A stretch of DNA of 64,000 bases from Branchiostoma belcheri (lineage: Eukaryota; Chordata; Leptocardii; Amphioxiformes; Branchiostomatidae). The notes below the pieces were generated by a model that saw only the letters and a program-made list of their open reading frames with translations, was not told where the DNA came from and did not search any database. Of this stretch, positions 55,941-64,000 are shown piece by piece (the stretch's first letter is position 1; each line of letters starts with the position of its first letter). Made by a program: the position numbers and the translations under genes. The stretch spans positions 466,118 through 530,117 of the forward strand of contig NW_017804242.1 of the NCBI RefSeq assembly GCF_001625305.1, given 5' to 3'.

Positions 55941-55942
55941 AC

Positions 55943-56047
55943 TAGCCTGGTTACCAAACCTATTATAGCTCCCGAGTCCTACATCCTCTCTGCAAATATT
56001 AGAGGATGTAGGACTTGGGAGCTATAATAGGTTTGGTAACCAGGCTA
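55943..56047. mobile_element. Palindromic MITE, GGTTACCAAAC family
   Basis: CTAGCCTGGTTACCAAACCT / ATTATAGCTCCCGAGTCCTA with its inverted copy around a GCAAAT centre. About 105 bp and nearly perfectly self-complementary. Confidence 0.85.
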
Positions 56048-58740
56048 ATTCCTGAACTGTACCTGGGCATGGTTCTGGATAAAGCACAGTTCTGGATAAG
56101 TATGGACTATCCAGAACCGTGCCTGAACACACTTCTGGATAAATTTAAAGTCTAAGGGTTCTGGATAAAACTACAGTTTACCAGTTATGACTAGAAGCTA
56201 CCAGAAAGACTCACCTATAAAAACCAGTCAGCCCCTGTCTTGTCTCTGCCTGCCCTCACCTCCACCCTACCTGCACCTACAGAAACAAGCAAACCATTTA
56301 GCAAACTTTGGTTAGTAAAATCAGCATGGCTGTCACGTATGATTACGTTGACTCATTACACATTGTGCCTGTCATCACATAAGAGTTAGAATGCATAAAA
56401 TGTATGTAATAAAAAAGGTTTTATACACAGTAAGAAACCTGAATGATCAAATGGGGAAAAATGGTCAAAAAGGTACAGACAAATCAATGAACAAGAAATT
56501 GAAGATTTTGAACCCCCAGAATGTATTTGGAGCTGCGCAGGGGATTACATGACATGATGTAATCCGGGATTAAACCATGGTCTATGTCTGATACCAGTCA
56601 GTTACATAATTTGCTCCAGTGACTTTCATCATCTACTTTCCATACCCTATAATGCAAATTTATGCCATGGCTGGTACAGATGCCAACACTGAACAAACCA
56701 GCCTCTTAACAATTAATCTCCAAGCAGATCTTTTGGTGGCTGTAAAGACACAGTTGCCAGACAGTTCCCATTTACCACCCAAGTTGGCTGGCATAAAAAA
56801 AAGATACATGTACATGTATACAATAGTCAAGATCAATACATAAAAGAAAGCCTGATAAAGACACCTGGAAACACCTTGAAAAATGAACCAAAGCCAAAAC
56901 CTCTGCTTGCTGGAGAGTACTTAACAATTACATATCCCCGGCCCAGCAGTAACAAAAATTAATGGTACGCAGACAGGACTGGAGGACACGTCCCATCAGG
57001 AGAGCTATAGATGAGCTACATGACAGGAATTCTCCTCTGCTGCCTCCTGTTCATCTTCTCTGAATCACCCCTGAGACGTCGCTCAGGTAATTTAGACATC
57101 ACCATGTCACCGTTTTACCATGGATCATCGCAGGTGTCCTACTTACAAGGACATCATCACTTTTCCATTACCTAACATCAAAGGAGAGACTGGAAAATGT
57201 TCTCAGGTTAGAAAATCTCAAACTTGTCAAATTCAAACAGCGAGAGCTTCAACTTCAAGTTGAAGGAACAGAAAGGAGGTCCCAAAAGATTATTTCAATA
57301 CTACACATTCAATGTACATGCATGTAAAATTTGTACTTTGAAGTATATATATGACTCAGTCTAATCTCTGATGATTTTCATTTTAAAACATATCAATCAA
57401 TTTGTTTTTATTTTTTGACAGTAATTTTGCTTAATTTATTTCTGAATAATGATTTTGACATTAAAGCTAATGACTGCATTTTAGATAATTAGCAAATGAA
57501 AGAGGGCCTTCAAGCATGGTCTGTGAATGTTTTATTCCTAAATAATATAAAGTACACTGTTAGGTATTGGGTGCATTCAAACATAAAGAAGCAAAAAATA
57601 AGCAAATTTCCAATGGTATCAAGGCTATAAATAAGTGGATCTAATATAGCTTATCTTTCAAAACCAATTAACATTGATTATATCTAATATAGATTAAAGA
57701 ACCAACCTGAACTGCAATTTCATACTTCATTGAGAACAATTCAAGCTAATGTTTTCTCATTTTACCATAGTTTTCAGTGCACACAGCCATGGTAGAACAT
57801 GGTAAAGAAATGACCCCATACATGGGAAAATACCATCAATCCTGCACTCAGTCATACGACCAGAAAATTTGTAGTAACCATTTATTTTACTTCCATATGT
57901 GCTATCAGCCACGGATGCAATGAATAAATAAATGTGTTCTATTCGGAATCTAAATCCTGGTCAAGGAAGGTCGAAGCTCTATCTGGTGGCTAATGGACAT
58001 TTCCAATACAGATTTTCCATTACAGATGGAACAGAATACTGTACATCACTTTATATTCACAGTGCGTCGTAGCAAAATTTTGTGGTGCGAGAAAAATGAA
58101 CATGTTAACTTTGCGGAATTACATGTACATGTATTATGTGTGCGGTGGTGGCAGATGCAGAATAAAGGAAGTCGGTGAATTATTTGTTCAGGGTAAAGAT
58201 AAATTCACGGTACAGCAGTGAGCGCCAAAACCGCAAATAAAAAGGACTACTACCACGAATATCAAGTGATTTACTGTAACTACGGAGTTCTGGGTTGTTG
58301 CATTAGGCCATGGAGCAAAAATATGTAAAAGCAGTCACTATATGCATCGGGGGAAAATGTAATCGGATGAGCAACTCTTCACAATCATACAGTAAAATAC
58401 GAATTATAATAATTGATGACTTACATGTAATTCAACTTACACTGATAGCATATGAATGCCAACACACTCTGGAATCTTCTCACAATGTCAATAGCCTGAC
58501 CTTCAACAGGTCAACCTTGAACACATTCGAAGAAGAACGAGCGCAACTTTGAGCTTTTCAAGTTTCAATGGCCTCAGCAAGAGGCAGGTGCACATGTTAC
58601 CTGTTATAAATGGTCTCTTCATGACAAAATACACGTCTTTTCAGTTACTATTAAAGGAACAGCGGGGTATTCAGATGCAGAAGCTGATATTTCAAAGCCC
58701 AGTCAAGTAACTATAAATTACAGCCATTTATAATAATGAC
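56048..58740. other. Intronic sequence
   Basis: Contains a diverged relative of the 39.8-40.2 kb repeat at about 56690-56925 (CAAGCAGATCTTTTGGTGGC; AAACCTCTGCTTGCTGGAGA) and loose GGTTCTGGATAA(A/G) repeats at 56070-56170. No exon recognised. Confidence 0.4.
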
Positions 58741-58744
58741 TCTG

Positions 58745-59010
58745 CTTCTTTTCATGGTGCAATGGCCATGTGGGTAGATTGCTCGCCTTTCATTTGGTAG
58801 GTCTTGAGTCTGATCCCCGACCGAGTCAACCAAAGACTTTAAAAATGGTACATACTGCTTTCTCTGCTTAGCACTCAGCATTTGGGTACTAGTACTAGTA
58901 AGAGTATGGGAGCACACACACCACTACCAACTTGGCATGGACTAGCACCTGCTGTAGTGATGTTGTGTGGCCCAAGGCTATTTAAAACGGAGATGGTCGA
59001 CGCCCTATGC
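58745..59010 (+). mobile_element. tRNA-derived SINE, second family
   Basis: ATGGCCATGTGGGTAGATTG (box A region), then TTGAGTCTGATCCCCGACCG (box B-like), and the body CTTTCTCTGCTTAGCACTCA / GTATGGGAGCACACACACCA. The body matches the minus-strand copy at 60079-60375 (TTTCTCTGCTTAGCACTCAG, AGTATGGGAAGGTCAAACAC). Confidence 0.75.
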
Positions 59011-60078
59011 ATCACTTACTGCAAAAGGCTCTTTAACTTTTCTTTTATGCATCATTTTCTGCAAATTTTCAAGCCCCAGTTGCTCAAATAATTTCAAAAG
59101 GTTACGTCTATGTGACATGTGTAAATACAATGATTATTCCCCTGCCTGCCATCATAGTCAATTAAACCGCCCTTCAAGTTACTATACCATCCTCACAAAG
59201 CTTCCTGTATGAAGTTAAAAGCTTTCCAAAACGTGAGTGATTATCGTACAGCCTGTAAAGTGCCTCCTGTGAACAGTTGATGTGGACCAAATTGTCATCA
59301 CCTGAACCACATCAAGAACTCAGGCACACAATGGTATGGAGAAGTAATCACTGTTAAAAAGCATTTTCAGCTTACATAATGGTATAAGCTAAAAATGTAT
59401 CCTTGAACAATGATGATTTCTCATATTGATATGAGAATATGAATATGATTCACATGGATTTACAGTATGATATTGATTTACTGTTATTCATTCATTTGCC
59501 CCCATTAAAATTTGCCATTTGTTGAATCTGTGAGGCAAAAATGTGATATCTTTAATGAAAAACAGTTATTTGTTTCCTGCCGTAGGCTGGTTCTAGTTAC
59601 ATGTATGGTGGTACCAAAAATAAGTAGCTTGTAGCTTGTTTTGGGGCTATTTTAAATGCTGCAAGTATGAAATGATGATGAAAATGTGCTAAGAAATAAC
59701 AGTAATATCAACATCAGACAGATTTCCTCATCTCCAGAATAGTTTTTTTTTTTTATTGCTGCCCTGAAAACCGCATTGCCTTTAAACGAAGCTTCGAAGT
59801 GTCAACTTGGAACCACGAATATAGTTCACCCTGTTCCTACATTTTACAGTAAAACTGTTGTTATGAATGCCCATATTGAGTCACCTGGGCCACATCAGCA
59901 GCCCCATGACACAATACTATACATGTAGAGACTACTTATCATCAGTCAAGGTCTCTAGGACTCATCATCCTCACAGTTACTCACTTATCCCAGCCATTAG
60001 TAGGATTAAGTGGTTAATCCCAAACACATCAGTGTGTGTACATGTAACAGTACACGTGTTCAGGGATTATTGTTAGGT
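59011..60078. other. Intronic sequence, nothing assigned
   Basis: AT-rich with a T-run near 59742. No supported feature. Confidence 0.3.
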
Positions 60079-60375
60079 TCCGTTCCACTCTATGCAGAGC
60101 ATAGGGGTGGTGCCCATCTCCATTTCCGTAGCCCTTAAGCTTCCGCGACACACAGTTGTGCAAGAACTACAGCAGGGGGCTAGTCCGCTGGTAGTGCTGT
60201 GTGTTTGACCTTCCCATACTCTTTCTCATATGTGCTGAGTGCTAAGCAGAGAAAGAACCAAGTCTTTGGTATGACCCGGCCGGGGTTTGAACTCACGACC
60301 TCTCGGTTACTTTCTTTTCACTTTGATGTATTATGTATAATGTATAATGTATTATGTTAACCACTTTGTCATATA
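60079..60375 (-). mobile_element. tRNA-derived SINE with box A and box B separated by an AT insert
   Basis: Minus strand: GACAAAGTGGTTAACA (box A region), then about 40 bp of TAATACATTATACAT-type repeat, then CGTGAGTTCAAACCCC (box B), the TTTCTCTGCTTAGCACTCAG body and a long 3' part. The A-B spacing is enlarged by the AT insert. Confidence 0.7.
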
Positions 60376-60644
60376 CAATACCAGTTGTTATACACGTTAC
60401 AACACTGGTATTGCGTAACACTACAGCTGTAGTACGTGGAACAGCTGTTTAAATGTCAAGGTCAGCATGACAAAAATACTGGCCGTACGGGAGTGAATTT
60501 TCTGAGAAAAAAGTATTCCAACTGTTTCGTAGAAATCCATTAAAATGTTCAGTAGACTTACTTGCTGTTACTATTATGTAAGACTGTGTGGTTTTTTTAA
60601 CTAAAATTGAAGATCAAAACAAAAAGTAGACCTGGGTTACACAT

Positions 60645-60800
60645 CCAAAGGTTAGACATCCAGGTATATACTAGTAAATATATATATGCTAGTGATATAC
60701 ATAACTACAAAATTTACAAAACAAATCAAGGAACTGGACAAATTCTCTGAAATGTCATACACTCTGAAGAAAGTTTGAATCATTCTTTTTTCACGAGAAG
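60645..60800 (-). mobile_element. Decayed Penelope terminal-repeat fragment
   Basis: GGTTAGACATCCAGGTATAT (minus of the family's 3' end CCTGGATGTCTAACC) and GAACTGGACAAATTCTCTGA / AATGTCATACACTCTGAAG keep the order of the better copies. Another isolated 3'-end-like word, TACCTGGAGGTCTAACGTTC, is at 61845. Confidence 0.35.
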
Positions 60801-62690
60801 CTCAAATCACCCTGCAGGTTGCTAATTTCATTGAGGTCATGAGGGAAGAGGTAAGGGTCAGACTAAATACATCAAAAAGGTAAAGTTTACATCATTCAAA
60901 GGCAGAAATAGATCTCTACACATGTCGGACTACCGGGGGTATTCTGAGAATATCCAGCTCCTTCATGACTATGTATTATGTACCTACAGCCCGGGGATAG
61001 CATGATTGTCTGTATGCATACCCCGGGGTACAGTGGGTGTGCACAATCAGCTGGATAATTACAGTGGAGTTGTCTTGAGCTCACATGTACACGTGGCGCT
61101 AAAATACACTGTATACTGTTCCTCCAGCCTTATTGTACTCAGATCATGACTTATTATTTGATATAGAAAAGTCCAAAACAAAACAAAAAAGCACATTCAA
61201 AATTTTCTCAACTGTTAAACTTCAATTAAGGGTACAAAGAAACTGAGACACAGAAAGAGATAACGATTTAAGTCTAATGCAGACAACCACCTTACACAAC
61301 TACTATGTAACTACCAGGTTACACAGTGCCACGTTTCTTGGTTATAGAAAAACACAGGAAGAAGCCGAAGAACCCATGCAACAATAGTTTTAAAAATTAA
61401 ATACCCACATTATAATATTATTACATTACAAGAACATAACGTATTGTTGGTATCATATCTTAAATAACAAGCCCCATCCAGTTTTCCCATATCAACTACA
61501 TGTACTAGATGTTTATATCACATGAGAAAAAGTCATTATTCTTCATTTTATTTTTTGAAAAAAATAGGGATCCACCCTTGATGTGCAAAGGAGGTATGTA
61601 GATGGTTGATGGGAAATGTAAACTAAGTGGACGTAAGTGCTTTCTCAGATTACTGATCCTCTGACTAAACAAACTCTCATGCAGCAAAACAACAACAACA
61701 AATACCATAAATGTGATGAAAGCAAAAGAAAAAAGAAAAGAAGCAGATTTTTGATCAGTCACTAATGAAAGATTCCAGATACTATCTGAAACTTTCTCAG
61801 ACAATTAATACAGTAATTGATTTATTGATTTTTACATATTTTTCTACCTGGAGGTCTAACGTTCACTGACTCAAAAAGATGTCTGTACATGTAAATTGAC
61901 TGTATTTACTGTGAGGGTGGGACAGGGTAACAGTTCGACCAGTATTATATTGTTTATAAGTAAATATATATTATATGGCAATTATGGTGAGTAGCAACCA
62001 CTAAAAAAATAACCTCTTGACCTGAACCTATACTTGAACCTGATCATGCCAAACCAGTACACAGCCCTACTAGTAACTACATCTAGTATTGGAATTTTTT
62101 TTTAACTAAGAACATACAGAAACATGCAGTAGGTACCAAATTGCATAATCTGCATAGGCATGTTGGTCTGTGTGTTTCCATGATTCCTAAACACACAAGT
62201 CAGCCCTGAGCTGACACACAATACATCCTTAGGACTGCTATTTCTGTCTCCGGGACTGGAAGGGTTGCAAACACTGTTGTAATATGAGGAAGGAAGCTGC
62301 TCCATGTTATGGGTAAAGGGGTGAAGTATGCCATCTCTGGCAACCTGGTTTTTCACATCCATATGGTACAAAACGCACAATATTTAATCTGTCTTATTCA
62401 GTTATTGCATAAATTTTGTTCAAAGCTGATACATACAGTTCTAAAAAGGGTTGCACAATTAGCAAGTACATGTAGCTAGTTTTAAGGGCAAATCTTGGGA
62501 AAAATACATCATTATAATATGACATACACATTAGGTTACTTATTATGAGTTGAGAAATAATACAATCATAATTTGAAACAGCACTTAGTAGTTGTTGAAA
62601 ACAACAAACAGTGTGTGTTTGTATTGCTGTTTATTAAAAAAAAACATTTGGAGCTGACGCTTACAGATGCCGTTGTTTTTATGAACAGGG
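60801..62690. other. Intronic sequence, nothing assigned
   Basis: No exon, array or element recognised besides the short word at 61845. The 99-codon minus frame at 61505-61804 is AT-driven. Confidence 0.3.
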
Positions 62691-62699
62691 GCGGGGTCC

Positions 62700-63250
62700 A
62701 AGTTCATGTCAACAACTTTCACTGATCCGAAAATAACAACAAACATAAATCATTTCGCGGGTCATAATTTTTGACATGCAACAAAATCTATTTACGTGAA
62801 CTCACCGCGGTTTCCTTACTCTCTCCCGAAGCTGTGCGCGCTCTGCCCCGCTCTGGTCTCTCCGCAATAGTTCCAGTCGCTGTCCCCCTCTCTCATGCCA
62901 CTGGCGACGCAGGAAACACAGAAGAAAGCAGAAAATTCCGGCAGACAACCTGGCCGTACAACCTGGTCACACGCCATCGAAATTTCGAAAGAATGCGCGA
63001 CCTGTGACCCCGAATGACCTTGCAAAGACACAAAGAATTACTGATGAAAATACAACAATTTTGACTCACATTTACCGTTTGGACATAAATATCTTTTGTA
63101 AAATATATTTTCTACGTGAAGAAATAGATTGAAGCATATATTGTTATGCAAATTCTGTTAAACTCGTCCTTTGAGTTTTTATTTATTAGCGTTTGCATTG
63201 TAAGAACGCGCCAATCAGCGACGAGTCCCACCGGAGATACTTTTTCACAT
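62700..63250. promoter_or_regulatory. CpG-rich, probably divergent promoter
   Basis: Sharp rise in GC and CpG against AT-rich flanks. There is a CCAAT box in GCGCCAATCAGCGACG (about 63208-63223), and a minus-strand exon with a consensus donor starts inside it. The transcription start was not located. Confidence 0.45.
62806..63010 (-). other. Probable 5' non-coding first exon
   Basis: Minus strand: GC-rich sequence ending AACCGCG|GTGAGT, a consensus donor with intron start at 62805. The longest frame (starting MACDQVVRPG) ends in TAA 12 nt before the donor, so the exon is read as 5' UTR of the gene whose ATG is at 52487. The upper border is approximate. Confidence 0.4.
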
Positions 63251-63479
63251 TGGGCTAAGGGTAGGGGTCGAAAACGAGGCGGAGGTCACTGGAGGTCACC
63301 GGAAGTGCCGTAGTACGCGTGACGATGAACAGCCACGCTGCTATTGGACAGAACACTGGACTGCTACTCATATGCTTCAGCAATACCTCAGTTTCGGTAG
63401 TGTGGGGAGGGCTACCTGCGTCTTTCCCTCGATTTACGTGCAAAAACGTCAACTTTTACGTCTATATTCACTGCGTTTG

Positions 63480-63730
63480 TGTGGCTCTTACCTCTGGGGA
63501 CAAGGAAAAGCACAGTTCAGATCATATTTGAGGGGATTTAAGCTCTGGGGACCAGGTAACACTCCATATAACGTTACATGTAGGTAATGGGGACCAAATT
63601 GGTTATCAACGTTATATTTTGTGTGGCTCTTACATCTGGGCTCTTTTTTTAGCTCTGGGACTAGGTAAGGCAGCTAATACAGGAAACATTTGCACCGTAC
63701 AAGTATAATTGCAGGCTGTCAGGTCTGGGG
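63480..63730. repeat. Degenerate repeats of CTCTGGGGACCAGGTAA
   Basis: CTCTGGGGACAAGG, CTCTGGGGACCAGGTAACAC, CTCTGGGACTAGGTAAGGC and TCTGGGGACCAGGTGAGGC occur in series and grade into the 61-bp array. Confidence 0.65.
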
Positions 63731-63985
63731 ACCAGGTGAGGCACCTTACAGGTGAGTTACGTGTATTTCCTTTGACTTGGGTTGACTATGGACCAGGTGA
63801 GGCACCTTACAGGTGAGTTACGTGTATTTCCTTTGACTTGGGTTGACTATAGACCAGGTGAGGTACCTTACAGGTGAGTTACGTGTATTTCCTTTGACTT
63901 GGGTTGACTATGGACCAGGTGAGGTACCTTACAGGTGAGTTACGTGTATTTCCTTTGACTTGGGTTCACTACCTGGTCTTACCTT
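63727..63985 (+). repeat. 61-bp tandem array, about four copies
   Basis: GACCAGGTGAGGCACCTTAC / AGGTGAGTTACGTGTATTTC / CTTTGACTTGGGTTGACTAT repeats exactly every 61 bp (63731, 63792, 63853, 63914) with single-base changes. Each unit contains ACAGGTGAGT, a strong 5' splice-site word. Confidence 0.95.
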
Positions 63986-64000
63986 GTCTCTAGCGCCCAG

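Noticed and set aside
58752..58830. Functional tRNA genes at the tRNA-like stretches (58.75, 60.3, 50.0 and 24.5 kb)
   Set aside because: Box A and B words are present, but cloverleaf arms are incomplete and each continues into a SINE body.

Overview
The window reads as invertebrate deuterostome nuclear DNA and most resembles an amphioxus (Branchiostoma-type) genome. It is AT-leaning and intron-rich, with abundant TACATGTA-type words, tRNA-derived SINEs, LINE 3' ends, Penelope-like and MITE elements, and very many short tandem arrays. The species call is an inference from texture. There is no bacterial-style gene layout, no rRNA gene, no CRISPR array, and no functional tRNA gene was recognised.

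The main gene-like content is one long minus-strand gene made of small exons. Eleven short coding exons, from about 52.5 kb down to 17.3 kb, join in one reading frame, and every junction keeps phase. Five codons are split across junctions and all five are completed correctly. They encode about 294 residues. A CpG-rich non-coding first exon probably lies near 62.8-63.0 kb. A strongly coding 71-codon exon with its own ATG at 12943 is either a further exon or the first exon of an alternative isoform. A possible terminal exon lies at 8.0-8.1 kb. I do not recognise the protein. It is hydrophilic, has a short leucine-rich helical stretch and several R-R-x-S sites.

Almost all of the remaining DNA is intron, and nearly every intron carries its own tandem array, with units from 48 to about 300 bp. 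Some arrays include pieces of the gene's own exons: the 3' end of the 12.7 kb exon with its donor occurs five times, and the 39.7 kb exon occurs twice. Other arrays have swallowed or been interrupted by transposable elements.

Mobile DNA includes a Penelope-like element remnant with inverted ends and a 13-bp target duplication (28.9-29.4 kb), a second Penelope terminal repeat (20.8-21.1 kb), LINE 3' ends with a repeated tail (7.2, 10.1, 22.1 and 51.7 kb), several tRNA-derived SINEs, and at least four MITE families.

The oddest region is 41.9-45.4 kb. It is GC- and CpG-richer than its surroundings and is bounded by two repeat pairs in the order A1 ... B1-A2 ... B2, the layout of split direct repeats in tyrosine-recombinase retroelements. 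Inside it is an array of 19-nt hairpins whose arms differ from hairpin to hairpin but stay complementary. The right-hand end (62.7-64 kb) is a CpG-rich, probably divergent promoter followed by a 61-bp array, each unit of which contains a consensus-like 5' splice site.
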